In this document: piece by piece, positions 42,722 through 51,489 of the stretch
Position numbering within the stretch: position 1 is the first letter of the stretch
Layout: each line of letters opens with the position of its first letter
Origin: UBA7398 sp964567545
GTDB lineage: Bacteria > Actinomycetota > Actinomycetes > Nanopelagicales > Nanopelagicaceae
DNA: 64,000 nt
Direction of reading: 5' to 3'
NCBI GenBank assembly: GCA_964567545.1
Contig: CAZMNB010000003.1
Coordinates: 3,151 to 67,150 of the forward strand
Translations under genes and position numbers: made by a program
Notes under the pieces: model-generated
What the model was told of the DNA's origin: nothing
Databases searched by the model: none
The model's input: only the letters and a program-made list of their open reading frames with translations

Positions 42722-44200
42722 ATGAGCGTGCCGCGGAAAATTTTGGTGACTGGAGCATCTGGGTATGTAGGTGGCCGATTAGTGAAAGCGCTCTTACAGG
42801 AAAATATCTCAGTACGAATATTTGTCCGAGAAAAATCTAAAGTCTCTGGCCAACCTTGGGCAAGCGAAGTGGAAATTACAACAGGCAATGCAAGTAATTA
42901 TGATGAAGTCGTAGTTGCGCTCACTGGTGTGCATACTGCATTTTATTTACTTCACTCGATAAATTTGGGTACTAATTTTGATGAAATAGAAGCAGCGATG
43001 GCCCGTAACTTCGCCAAAGCTGCATCTACAGCTGGTGTAAAGCAAATTGTTTATCTTGGCGGAATCGCAAATGACACTAAGAGCAGTAAGCATTTAGCTT
43101 CTCGGGCACGGACCGGAAGTGAACTCGCAACAGGATCAACTCCAGTTATGGAGGTTAGAGCCGGAATTATAATCGGTTCAGGTTCAGCTTCGTTTGAGAT
43201 GTTGCGCCATTTAACACATAGATTGCCAATTATGACGACGCCAAAATGGATTGCAAATAGAACTCATCCAATTGCCATCCGTGATGTACTTTGGTATTTA
43301 ACTCATATTGCAAAATTAGATAAACCCATTTCCGGAATTTTTGATATTGGCGGACCTGAAATATTAAGTTATGCCGATATGATGCAAAAATTTGCTAAAA
43401 TATCTGGTTTACGAAAGCGTTTGATAATTAAAGTACCGGTACTTACACCACAACTGTCTAGTTTATGGATTGGATTAGTAACACCTGTACCAACTGCACT
43501 TGCTCGTCCGTTAGTTGGTTCATTAATAAATGAAGTTGTGGCAGATCCAAATAAAAGCTTGAACCAAATTATTCCGCCGCCACCAGAAGGGTTAACCGGT
43601 GTAACTAAAGCAATTGAATTAGCGCTGAGCCGTATCTCTGCCAATGCAGTAGAGACTCGATGGTCTGATGCCGCCATCCCAACTGCACCTTGGCAGAAAG
43701 CTCAAAGCGACCCCGAATGGGCGGGCGAAATGATTCTAAAAGATTTTCGAGAAGTCACGACAGATGCTCCTATCGAAAAAGTATGGGAATCAATTGAAGA
43801 AATTGGTGGCGAGAACGGATGGTACGGTGCTGATTTTCTTTGGTTCATGCGTGGTTTGTTAGATCGTGCACTTGGTGGAGTTGGGTTACGCCGAGGTCGA
43901 AGAGACCCAAAAACTCTAAGAATTGGCGAGAGTTTAGATTTTTGGCGCGTTGAAAATATTGAGAAAGGGAAATTGTTAAGGCTTTATGCCGAAATGATTC
44001 TTCCAGGGAAAGCTTGGTTGGAATTTCGAGTTAGTGAAGTTGATGGCAAGACTAAAATAATTCAAGAAGCAACTTTCTCACCACATGGGCTTGGTGGCCA
44101 ATTATATTGGTACTCAATTCTTCCACTTCATAATTTCGTATTTCCTACGATGTTACGCAATATTGTTCGGAGCGCAAAACGTAAAGTAATTTTTGGATAG
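42722..44200 (+). CDS. Atypical SDR fused to DUF2867
   Basis: A 492-residue fusion. Residues 1 to about 310 form an extended/atypical SDR of the NmrA-like group (VTGASGYVGGRLVKAL near 8, YLGGIAND near 110). Residues from about 340 to the end are a DUF2867/START-like domain (DFREVTTDAPIEKVWESIEEIGG, then DFWRVENIEKGKLLRLYAEM). ATG 42722 is chosen; an in-frame start at 42680 would run into the divergent NDH-2-like gene. This fusion is common in bacteria with little functional data. The START-like part suggests a hydrophobic ligand. Confidence 0.87.
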   Translation: MSVPRKILVTGASGYVGGRLVKALLQENISVRIFVREKSKVSGQPWASEVEITTGNASNYDEVVVALTGVHTAFYLLHSINLGTNFDEIEAAMARNFAKAASTAGVKQIVYLGGIANDTKSSKHLASRARTGSELATGSTPVMEVRAGIIIGSGSASFEMLRHLTHRLPIMTTPKWIANRTHPIAIRDVLWYLTHIAKLDKPISGIFDIGGPEILSYADMMQKFAKISGLRKRLIIKVPVLTPQLSSLWIGLVTPVPTALARPLVGSLINEVVADPNKSLNQIIPPPPEGLTGVTKAIELALSRISANAVETRWSDAAIPTAPWQKAQSDPEWAGEMILKDFREVTTDAPIEKVWESIEEIGGENGWYGADFLWFMRGLLDRALGGVGLRRGRRDPKTLRIGESLDFWRVENIEKGKLLRLYAEMILPGKAWLEFRVSEVDGKTKIIQEATFSPHGLGGQLYWYSILPLHNFVFPTMLRNIVRSAKRKVIFG

Positions 44201-44202
44201 CC

Positions 44203-45552
44203 ATGCATGAGTTTAATGATGAAGTAGAAAAATTAGCTAATGAAATTTTGGAATATTCACTGGTACGACTAAAAACGGATCCGCCGCTTGATGGACCAAG
44301 AACTTGGGAAGATTTACAGAGCGAAGTTGGAAATACCATCACTCCAGATGGGCTAGGTGGTCATGCTGCGTTAGCACTTTTTAAAGATGTTTTAGCAAAA
44401 GCTTGTATTTCAACGGATCATCCGCGCAACTTGGCATTTATCCCATCTGCGCCAAGTGAATATGCAAACTTATTTGACTTGGTAGTTGGTGCTAGCGCGC
44501 TATATGGCGGGTCTTGGATGGAAGGTGCTGGCGCAGTATTTGCTGAAAACCAAGCCTTAAAATGGATAAGCGATTTAGCAGGATTACCAGAATCTGCCGG
44601 CGGTGTATTTGTCCAAGGCGGAACTATTGGCAATTTATCAGCGCTAGTTGTGGCTCGGCATGAAGCAAGAAAACGCTCTCCAGAGCATAAAAAATGGGTA
44701 ATTGCATGTTCAAAGGAAGCGCACTCTTCTATAAAGTCCGCGGCCGATGTTATGGATGTCGGCATTTTGCAGATTGAATCTGATCAGAATTTTAAATTGA
44801 AAGGAAATGCGGTCGCCAAAGCGGTGGATGAATACCAATTACAGAATCCAACGCATCAAATTTTTGCAATTGTAGCTACTGCCGGCACGACTAATTTAGG
44901 CGTGATTGATGATCTATTAGGAATAGGAAATGCGGCAAAAGCTAGAGGCATTTGGTATCACGTAGATGGAGCGTATGGATTAGCAGCACTTTGTTCACCT
45001 TCATTAAGACATCTATTTTCCGGAATTGAATTAGCCGATTCATTAATAGTTGATCCACATAAATGGTTATTCGCACCGTTTGATGCGTGTGCATTGATTT
45101 ATCGAAATCCAAATATCGCAAGAGCGGCTCATACGCAACATGCTGGATATTTAGCATCTTTAGAAACCGGAGAGTGGAATCCTTCGGATTACGCAATTCA
45201 TTTAACGAGAAGAGTAAGAGGACTTCCGTTTTGGTTTTCACTAGCTGCGCATGGCACTAAAGAATATGCAGCAGCGATGGATAAGACCATGTTGATTGCG
45301 CGTGAAGGCGCACGACTAGTTAACGAGAATTCAAATTTGGAGTTGATTTTAGAACCTGAACTTTCAATTGTGGCCTTCAAGCGAAAAGGTTGGAGCAGTA
45401 GCGATTACCAAAATTGGAGTGCTAAATTATTGGCTGATCAAATTGGCTTTGTAACTCCATCTACTCATCTTGGGAAGCCAATTTTGCGCTTTGCAATTGT
45501 GAACCCTTGGACCAAGGTGAGCGACTTAGAACTGATTTTAGGAACGCTGTAG
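44203..45552 (+). CDS. Group II PLP-dependent amino acid decarboxylase (aromatic-amino-acid type)
   Basis: A 449-residue decarboxylase of the DDC/GAD family. The PLP lysine is in VDPHKWLF, near residue 286, preceded by VDGAYGLAAL with the PLP-contacting Asp, and the substrate segment GGSWMEGAGAVFAENQALKW is near 98. Plausible substrates are tryptophan, phenylalanine or other amino acids, giving an amine and CO2; the sequence cannot decide. It follows the SDR-DUF2867 gene by 2 bases. A tryptophan decarboxylase would fit the aromatic theme but no specific evidence supports it. Confidence 0.87.
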   Translation: MHEFNDEVEKLANEILEYSLVRLKTDPPLDGPRTWEDLQSEVGNTITPDGLGGHAALALFKDVLAKACISTDHPRNLAFIPSAPSEYANLFDLVVGASALYGGSWMEGAGAVFAENQALKWISDLAGLPESAGGVFVQGGTIGNLSALVVARHEARKRSPEHKKWVIACSKEAHSSIKSAADVMDVGILQIESDQNFKLKGNAVAKAVDEYQLQNPTHQIFAIVATAGTTNLGVIDDLLGIGNAAKARGIWYHVDGAYGLAALCSPSLRHLFSGIELADSLIVDPHKWLFAPFDACALIYRNPNIARAAHTQHAGYLASLETGEWNPSDYAIHLTRRVRGLPFWFSLAAHGTKEYAAAMDKTMLIAREGARLVNENSNLELILEPELSIVAFKRKGWSSSDYQNWSAKLLADQIGFVTPSTHLGKPILRFAIVNPWTKVSDLELILGTL

Positions 45553-45586
45553 CCTCCAGCGTTTTGTCGGTTTCGCCCCATAAGAT

Positions 45587-45883
45587 ATGAATATGGATCT
45601 CGGTTCAAATAACGAAGCAGCCCAACTGAACGCTGGCTTGAGCGATCTCGAACTTCGAATCTTGGATTTTGAGCGTCAATGGTTCCGTTATTCAGGCGCT
45701 AAGGAGAGCTCGATCCGAGAGCTCTTTGACTTAACGCCTCCCCGCTATTACGAGGTACTCAACGCCTTAATCGATCGGGAAGCCGCACTCTTGGCTCAGC
45801 CAATGTTGATTAAACGGCTGCGGCGCTTGCGTGATGCTCGAACCGAAGAGCGTTCTGCCGCTCGCCTCAAACTCCACAAGTAA
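45587..45883 (+). CDS. DUF3263 protein
   Basis: A 98-residue actinobacterial DUF3263 protein with core LSDLELRILDFERQWFRYSGAKESSIRE (residues 18-45), then a helix-turn-helix-like LTPPRYYEVLNALIDRE and a basic C-terminus. The fold looks like a small DNA-binding helix-turn-helix protein, perhaps a sigma-like region, but the function is unknown. It is upstream of the CIRCE-groEL region with a 124-base spacer. Confidence 0.85.
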   Translation: MNMDLGSNNEAAQLNAGLSDLELRILDFERQWFRYSGAKESSIRELFDLTPPRYYEVLNALIDREAALLAQPMLIKRLRRLRDARTEERSAARLKLHK

Positions 45884-45906
45884 CTTCACTACCCAAAAAC
45901 CTCGGT

Positions 45907-45936
45907 TTGCTAGAGAGGGAATACCTACCCTAGATT
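45907..45936 (+). promoter_or_regulatory. Candidate groEL promoter
   Basis: TTGCTA (45907-45912) and TAGATT (45931-45936), separated by 18 bases, resemble -35 and -10 elements of a housekeeping sigma. The predicted start falls at the beginning of the CIRCE element, the usual arrangement for HrcA repression. Confidence 0.5.
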
Positions 45937-45941
45937 TGGCG

Positions 45942-45968
45942 TTAGCACTCGACGGGTGTGAGTGATAA
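45942..45968 (+). promoter_or_regulatory. CIRCE operator (HrcA site) of groEL
   Basis: TTAGCACTC (45942-45950), a 9-base spacer and GAGTGATAA (45960-45968) match the CIRCE consensus TTAGCACTC-N9-GAGTGCTAA with one change in the right arm (C to A). HrcA should bind here and repress groEL outside heat shock. Confidence 0.95.
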
Positions 45969-46007
45969 GAGACGCCCGATTCAACTATAAATAGGAGTGG
46001 AAGAACT

Positions 46008-47633
46008 ATGGCAAAGATGATTGCCTTTAATGAAGAAGCACGTCGCGGCCTAGAGCGCGGAATGAACACATTGGCGGATGCCGTAAAGGTAACCCTTGGA
46101 CCCCGTGGTCGAAATGTAGTTCTAGAAAAGAAGTGGGGCGCTCCAACAATTACCAACGACGGCGTATCCATTGCGAAAGAAATTGAACTTGATGATCCGT
46201 GGGAAAAAATTGGCGCAGAATTAGTTAAAGAAGTTGCGAAGAAAACCGATGATGTTGCTGGCGACGGCACAACCACCGCAACCGTATTAGCCCAAGCGTT
46301 AGTTCGGGAAGGTCTCCGTAACGTTGCCGCTGGGTCAAACCCAATGGCGCTCAAGCGCGGTATTGAAAAAGCTGTCGATGCGATTTCCGCAGAACTTAGC
46401 GTGATGTCAAAACCAGTTGAAACTCGCGATCAAATTGCGGCCACTGCATCAATCTCAGCCGCTGATTCCACAATCGGTGACATGATTGCAGAAGCGATGG
46501 ATAAGGTCGGCAAAGAAGGCGTTATCACAGTTGAGGAGAGCAATACTTTTGGTTTAGAGCTCGAACTAACTGAAGGTATGCGATTTGATAAGGGTTATAT
46601 CTCTGCTTACATGATTACAGATACTGATCGCATGGAAGCAATTTTAGAAGATGCATATGTATTGATCGCAAATAGTAAGATTGCCAATATTAAAGATCTA
46701 GTGCCAATCCTTGAAAAAGTAATGCAATCAGGTAAGCCACTTCTAATCATCGCCGAAGATATTGAAGGAGAAGCGCTCGCCACTCTTGTGGTGAACAAAG
46801 TTCGTGGAACTTTTAAATCTGTAGCAGTTAAAGCACCTGGATTTGGCGATCGCCGTAAGTCGATGTTGCAAGATATTGCAATTTTGACTGGTGCGACCGT
46901 GATTTCTGAAGAAGTTGGTTTGAAGTTGGATGCCGCAACATTGGATCTTCTAGGTAAAGCTCGCAAGATTGTTATCACAAAAGACGAAACCACCATTGTT
47001 GAAGGTGGCGGAGATGACGAACAAATTAAGGGCCGAGTTAATCAAATTCGCGCTGAAATTGAGAAGAGCGACTCAGATTATGACCGTGAGAAGTTGCAAG
47101 AGCGTTTGGCGAAACTTGCTGGTGGCGTTGCAGTTATCAAAGCTGGTGCCGCAACAGAAGTTGAACTAAAAGAACGCAAGCACCGAATTGAAGATGCAGT
47201 GCGAAATGCTAAAGCTGCAGTTGAAGAAGGTATCGTTGCCGGTGGCGGCGTTGCACTACTGCAAGCATCAAAGAAGGCATTTGCTAATTTGAAACTTGTT
47301 GGAGATGAAGCAACTGGTGCAAAGATTGTGGAATTCGCAGTTGAATCACCACTCAAGCAAATTGCGATAAATGCTGGCCTTGAAGGTGGCGTAGTTGTTG
47401 AGAAAGTTCGTAACCTTGAAGCTGGCTTCGGATTAAACGCAGCGACTGGTGAATACGTAGACATGGTTAAAGCCGGAATTATTGATCCAGCTAAAGTGAC
47501 GCGTTCAGCATTACAAAATGCAGCATCAATTGCAGCGCTATTCCTTACAACCGAAGCAGTAATTACAGATAAGCCTGAACCTAAGTCAGCAGCACCAGTT
47601 GGTGGCCCTGGCGGCGGCGATATGGATTTCTAA
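46008..47633 (+). CDS. groEL: Chaperonin GroEL
   Basis: A 541-residue 60-kDa chaperonin with start MAKMIAFNEEARRGLERG, the ATP-site GDGTTTATVLAQ near residue 86, VVEKVRNLEAGFGLNAATGEY near 462 and a Gly-rich end GGPGGGDMDF. It folds proteins with GroES, whose gene is not adjacent; stand-alone groEL2 genes are usual in actinobacteria. The Gly-Met tail fits the canonical folding copy and not the His-rich groEL1 type. A ribosome site AGGAGTGG lies upstream. Regulation by HrcA through CIRCE is predicted. A 6-bp inverted repeat around the stop codon (47625-47639) is too weak for a terminator. Confidence 0.98.
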   Translation: MAKMIAFNEEARRGLERGMNTLADAVKVTLGPRGRNVVLEKKWGAPTITNDGVSIAKEIELDDPWEKIGAELVKEVAKKTDDVAGDGTTTATVLAQALVREGLRNVAAGSNPMALKRGIEKAVDAISAELSVMSKPVETRDQIAATASISAADSTIGDMIAEAMDKVGKEGVITVEESNTFGLELELTEGMRFDKGYISAYMITDTDRMEAILEDAYVLIANSKIANIKDLVPILEKVMQSGKPLLIIAEDIEGEALATLVVNKVRGTFKSVAVKAPGFGDRRKSMLQDIAILTGATVISEEVGLKLDAATLDLLGKARKIVITKDETTIVEGGGDDEQIKGRVNQIRAEIEKSDSDYDREKLQERLAKLAGGVAVIKAGAATEVELKERKHRIEDAVRNAKAAVEEGIVAGGGVALLQASKKAFANLKLVGDEATGAKIVEFAVESPLKQIAINAGLEGGVVVEKVRNLEAGFGLNAATGEYVDMVKAGIIDPAKVTRSALQNAASIAALFLTTEAVITDKPEPKSAAPVGGPGGGDMDF

Positions 47634-47641
47634 GAAATCTG

Positions 47642-48331
47642 ATGGCAGCTAAAACTTCGAAGTCGCGGGATATTTTCAATGCTGCAGAGTTAGCTAAAGC
47701 TGCCGCTATTGAAGATGCCCGCGATTCGAAATTTGTTGGCGGAATTGTCTCAATTGAGTCTGATGAAGATCACGTCGTAACTTATTTATTTGAAGCGTCA
47801 TTACCTGGTTATTTAGGTTGGCGGTGGGCCGTAACTGTTACAAAAATTGATAGCGATAGCGCACCAACAATTTGTGATGTAGTTCTATTACCTGGCGTTG
47901 AGTCTTTACTTGCGCCAGATTGGATTCCATATCGCGATCGAATTCAACCTGGTGATGTTGGCGTTGGTGACGTTGTACCAACCGCTGCTGATGATGAACG
48001 ATTAGTTCCTGGTTATGCAGTTCTACCTGCCGATGAAGAGTTAGAACTTAGCCAATTATTTGAATTTGGTTTAGGGCGAGCTCGCGTACTTTCAATCGTT
48101 GGTCGCGATCAAGCGAGCAAGCGATGGCACGAAAGTGATCGCGGACCGAATACACCAATGGCACAATTTGCACCAAAAAACTGCGCATCATGCGGTTTCT
48201 ATATCTCAATAGCTGGTTCACTCCGTCAGGCTTTTGGCGTCTGCGCCAATGCAATTTCGCCGGAAGATGGTCGGGTAGTTTCGATTGATCACGGTTGCGG
48301 TGCGCACTCGGAGGCGTTAGTAACCGAATAA
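47642..48331 (+). CDS. DUF3027 protein
   Basis: A 229-residue actinobacterial DUF3027 protein. The C-terminal half has a cysteine set suited to metal binding: CASCGFYISIAG near 180, then FGVCANA and HGCGAHSE. The N-terminal part begins AKTSKSRDIFNAAELAKAAAIEDA. Function is unknown, but the gene is conserved near cold-shock genes in many actinobacteria, as here with csp 100 bases downstream. It starts 9 bases after groEL and might be partly co-transcribed with it. Confidence 0.88.
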   Translation: MAAKTSKSRDIFNAAELAKAAAIEDARDSKFVGGIVSIESDEDHVVTYLFEASLPGYLGWRWAVTVTKIDSDSAPTICDVVLLPGVESLLAPDWIPYRDRIQPGDVGVGDVVPTAADDERLVPGYAVLPADEELELSQLFEFGLGRARVLSIVGRDQASKRWHESDRGPNTPMAQFAPKNCASCGFYISIAGSLRQAFGVCANAISPEDGRVVSIDHGCGAHSEALVTE

Positions 48332-48431
48332 ACCCCTTACCAAGTCGCAAATGATCTGCGATAAAGTACTCCTCTGCCCGCACCCCGCGGCTTACAAAAA
48401 CGAATACTTAAAACTTGAATTGGAGATTCTC

Positions 48432-48815
48432 ATGCCAACTGGACGCGTTAAATGGTTCAGCCTCGAAAAGGGTTTTGGTTTTATTGCATCTGATGAAGGT
48501 GAAGATGTTTATCTCGCTGCCGCAAATCTTCCAGATGGTATTACAACTGTTAAGCCTGGCACTAAATTGGAATTCGGCGTTGCAGATGGCCGTCGCGGAC
48601 CACAAGCACTTTCAATTCGAATAATTGAGGCACCGCCTTCGTTGGCTGCAAATGCTCGGACAAATCACGATGACCTCGCAGTTATTGTTGAAGAGAGCAT
48701 CAAGATGTTGGATCGAGTCGGAAATGGTTTACGTCAAGGACGTTATCCATCAGAAGCTGAGGCTGCGCGTGTTGCTAAAGTTTTGCGCGGAATCGCTCAA
48801 CAAATCGAAGGTTAG
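48432..48815 (+). CDS. Cold-shock-domain protein with C-terminal extension
   Basis: A 127-residue protein. Residues 1-67 are a cold-shock domain (GRVKWFSLEKGFGFIASDEGEDVYLAA) with RNP1 KGFGFI and an altered RNP2 (DVYLAA in place of DVFVH). About 60 further residues form a helical extension. It binds single-stranded RNA/DNA as an RNA chaperone. ATG 48432, with GGAG at 48422-48425, is the start; an upstream in-frame ATG at 48351 is rejected. The stop overlaps a convergent small gene by 4 bases. Actinobacterial CspB-like proteins with such extensions sit next to DUF3027. Confidence 0.92.
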   Translation: MPTGRVKWFSLEKGFGFIASDEGEDVYLAAANLPDGITTVKPGTKLEFGVADGRRGPQALSIRIIEAPPSLAANARTNHDDLAVIVEESIKMLDRVGNGLRQGRYPSEAEAARVAKVLRGIAQQIEG

Positions 48816-48988
48816 CTACTCTCTCTTTTTGCTCGACGGAGCGTGTAGCGGATTCCTATTAATCCAAAAGTTATTCCGACTGCACATGTGTATAGAACCT
48901 TTATATCAGCATCGATTGCGAGTGCAATTACAAAAACAATAATCCAGGCAATTATTCCGGCGACTATAACTGGTATCGAACCTCTCAT
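48812..48988 (-). CDS. Small DUF2530-like membrane protein (58 residues)
   Basis: The minus strand encodes 58 residues from the ATG at 48988: MRGSIPVIVAG..., with two hydrophobic segments (about 5-24 and 32-46) and a basic end RYTLRRAKRESS. The C-terminal pattern, TCAVGITFGLIGIRYTLRR, resembles the DUF2530 end (glycine-rich helix, then Tyr and several Arg). DUF2530 is an actinobacterial two-helix membrane family; this copy is shorter than usual (about 80-90) because the N-terminus is reduced. It overlaps the csp stop by 4 bases and lies in the csp-MFS neighbourhood where DUF2530 is expected. Function is unknown. Confidence 0.75.
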   Translation of the reverse strand: MRGSIPVIVAGIIAWIIVFVIALAIDADIKVLYTCAVGITFGLIGIRYTLRRAKRESS

Positions 48989-49005
48989 AGAAATAGAGTA
49001 CTCCT

Positions 49006-50253
49006 ATGAACTCGTTGCGGTCTTTTAAGCACCGCAACTTTAGAATTCTTTATCCAGCAAGTACTGCATCCAATATCGGCACTTGGGCGCAACGGGTTGC
49101 GCAAGATTGGTTAGTACTGCAATTAACTGGAAGTGGAACTTATGTAGGTTTAGTCGTTGGTTTACAATTCCTACCAGCACTGCTCTTAAGTATGCAAGGC
49201 GGAAAATTAGCAGATCGTTTCAACAAGCGAAAAACATTAATTATTTGCAATATAAGTGGTGGGATATCGGCAGCTACCCTTGGAACGCTTGTTGTTACTG
49301 AGCATATAAAACTCTGGCATGTTTTTTTCTTTGCTTTCACGTTGGGTACTGCTAGCGCAATTGATGCGCCGGTAAGGCAAGCTTTTACGGCAGAAATTGT
49401 TGGGAAAACTGATCTTGCTAACGCCGTAAGTCTTAATTCTGCCAACTTTAACTTAGCCCGACTGATCGGCCCAGGTGTTTCTGGCTTATTAATCGCAGCA
49501 TTTGGCACCGGGCCTTCGTTTTTATTAAATGCAGTTTCGTACCTCTTTATTATTGCTGCGCTATTCTTCTTACGAGATCGCGATATGTTTATTGAAAACA
49601 AACCAAATATCAATGCTAAAATTTCTGAAGCATTTAATTACGTGAAAGCTCGACCTGACATTTACGCAGTCATGGCTACGGTTTTCTTTACCGCAACTTT
49701 TGGATTGAATTTCATGATTTTCAATACATTGATGGCTACAAAGGTATTTCATAAAGGTGCGGCATCTTATGGAGCGCTTGGCAGCATTTTGGCAGTTGGT
49801 TCACTTACGGGTGCGTTAATTTCAGCAAAATTAGAGAAGAAGCGACATCCTTCATATGTAATGCGCGGTGCTGCACTTTTTGGGGTAATAGTTGCCACCG
49901 AAAGTTTTGCACCAACATTCACAATTTATGCATGCCTGCTACCAATAGGAGGATGTATTGCGCTATTAACTTTGATAAGCGCAAATTCAATGGTGCAAGT
50001 TCGAACTGATCCAGCAATTCGTGGCAGGGTCATGGGCATCTATTTAACAATTTTTATGGGTGGAACACCGCTAGGTTCGCCACTGATTGGTTGGTTAAGT
50101 ACAACGATAGGCGTAAGAGAGACTATGTTTTTTTGTGGAGCAGTAACTTTTGTCGCGGCGATTGGAGTATTTTATAAATTTAAAGAGCGGATCGAAACTC
50201 CAGCGAGTTTCTTAGTTGATGATGTTCTAGAAACTACTTATGAGAATAAGTAG
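49006..50253 (+). CDS. MFS exporter (EntS/MFS_3 type)
   Basis: A 415-residue major-facilitator transporter with 12 predicted spans. The N-terminus SLRSFKHRNFRILYPASTASNIGTWAQRVAQDWLVL is typical of the MFS_3/EntS exporters, with loop GKLADRFNKRKT between helices 2 and 3. Such proteins export siderophores or drugs; substrate is unknown. It is divergent from the DUF2530-like gene. Confidence 0.9.
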   Translation: MNSLRSFKHRNFRILYPASTASNIGTWAQRVAQDWLVLQLTGSGTYVGLVVGLQFLPALLLSMQGGKLADRFNKRKTLIICNISGGISAATLGTLVVTEHIKLWHVFFFAFTLGTASAIDAPVRQAFTAEIVGKTDLANAVSLNSANFNLARLIGPGVSGLLIAAFGTGPSFLLNAVSYLFIIAALFFLRDRDMFIENKPNINAKISEAFNYVKARPDIYAVMATVFFTATFGLNFMIFNTLMATKVFHKGAASYGALGSILAVGSLTGALISAKLEKKRHPSYVMRGAALFGVIVATESFAPTFTIYACLLPIGGCIALLTLISANSMVQVRTDPAIRGRVMGIYLTIFMGGTPLGSPLIGWLSTTIGVRETMFFCGAVTFVAAIGVFYKFKERIETPASFLVDDVLETTYENK

Positions 50254-50313
50254 CACTAGGCTGATCAGCGTAATAATTGTGACAATTCGTCTAGTTTGAT
50301 AATTCATAAGTGA

Positions 50314-51489
50314 TCATCGCAATTCTTTTGTAGGGGTTGCAATAACTAAAACCATAGCAACGATCACTATCGCTGGAACCATTAAATACCCTTTCGAAAT
50401 GCCGATTTGATCAGCTAAGAACCCAAGTAGAAGCGGGGCAGCCGCGATAGCTGTTCCTGCGCCAAGTGCGCTAATTCCCATGGCTAAATCTGGCCGATTT
50501 TCACTAAGGCGAATTAGCCTAAGCGAGTTTAAAGTAAATTGCATTGAGATTCCCAGACCAGAAATCAGTAGTCCAATAAACGAAAAGAGTGCGTTATGCG
50601 AGAGCCAAAATATTGCAAAGCCAGAAAGTTGAAATAAGAGTAAGAAAATCAATCGCTGATCTAAATCAACATGGGTCAAGATAAGTGGGCCGAACCATCT
50701 ACCGAGTGCCATTCCTAAACTGCCGGCAAGTACTGCAATTGTTGCGCTAGCAGCAGTGAAATTTGTGCGATCTCGGAAAAGTGAGGCGCTCCAAAAAGTC
50801 ATGGCAAATTCACTTGATATGCAGAGCGTAATCGCAAACCAACCAATCCAGTATTTTCTACTTAATTTTCCACTCTGTCTTCCAGCAGCTTCAGGAATGT
50901 ACTCGTCTGAATGATGCTTTTTAGCAAATAGAAATAGCGCTAAACCTGCGGGAAAAATTAGGAGCAAACCAAATCTCCAATTTATGGAAGTTCCAGCTAA
51001 CGCCCCAATTAAGAGAGTTCCAAAAACAACAAATAATGAGTTAACCCCATTTGCTTGAGAGGCTGCACGAGTTTGGTGGTTTGCAAAATGATGGGTTAGC
51101 AGTGCAAACCCAGAATTAATGGTTAGAGAAACGCCAATTCCAATAATAAATGAAGCAGAAATTGAAATTATTGGAGACGGTGCAAGTATGAAGAGCAACG
51201 CACCACATCCAAATACGCCAATTCCAATCCATGATGTTCTAAATCTGCCGAATTTGTGAACTACTCGAGCGTTAATTAATCCAGCGAGGATGCTTGCGAT
51301 TCCAAGTGAGGTGCCATGAAGACCTGCAACCGCTCCGCTGGTTCCTTGATCGTTCTGTAATAACGGTTGGGCAGGGCCAAAACCCCCCATGAAAAAGCCA
51401 AATACAGCTGATTGAAGCGCAACGGTCCAGAAAGTCAGATCGTGTTTAAAGCCATTATTTTCTGACTTACGCCCCATATTATTTTGCAA
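50314..51489 (-). CDS. MFS transporter
   Basis: A 391-residue major-facilitator protein with about 12 hydrophobic segments (GFFMGGFGPAQPLLQ near 31; loop ARVVHKFGRFRTSWIG near 75). It is a different subfamily from the neighbour at 49006. Its start overlaps the serC end by 11 bases, so it is co-transcribed with serC. The substrate is unknown; an amino acid or sugar-acid is a guess only. Confidence 0.87.
   Translation of the reverse strand: MQNNMGRKSENNGFKHDLTFWTVALQSAVFGFFMGGFGPAQPLLQNDQGTSGAVAGLHGTSLGIASILAGLINARVVHKFGRFRTSWIGIGVFGCGALLFILAPSPIISISASFIIGIGVSLTINSGFALLTHHFANHQTRAASQANGVNSLFVVFGTLLIGALAGTSINWRFGLLLIFPAGLALFLFAKKHHSDEYIPEAAGRQSGKLSRKYWIGWFAITLCISSEFAMTFWSASLFRDRTNFTAASATIAVLAGSLGMALGRWFGPLILTHVDLDQRLIFLLLFQLSGFAIFWLSHNALFSFIGLLISGLGISMQFTLNSLRLIRLSENRPDLAMGISALGAGTAIAAAPLLLGFLADQIGISKGYLMVPAIVIVAMVLVIATPTKELR

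Noticed and set aside
45767..46354. Long minus-strand open frame (195 codons) across the groEL start
   Set aside because: It is antisense to the conserved groEL N-terminus, CIRCE and DUF3263, with no recognisable protein family.
47625..47639. GATTTC-TAA-GAAATC repeat at the groEL stop as a terminator
   Set aside because: The stem is only 6 bp, AT-rich, and lacks a T-run; DUF3027 starts 9 bases later.
48351..48431. Upstream extension of the cold-shock gene from the ATG at 48351
   Set aside because: The 27 extra residues are not cold-shock-like, and the ATG at 48432 has a clear GGAG site and the normal MPTGRVKWF start.
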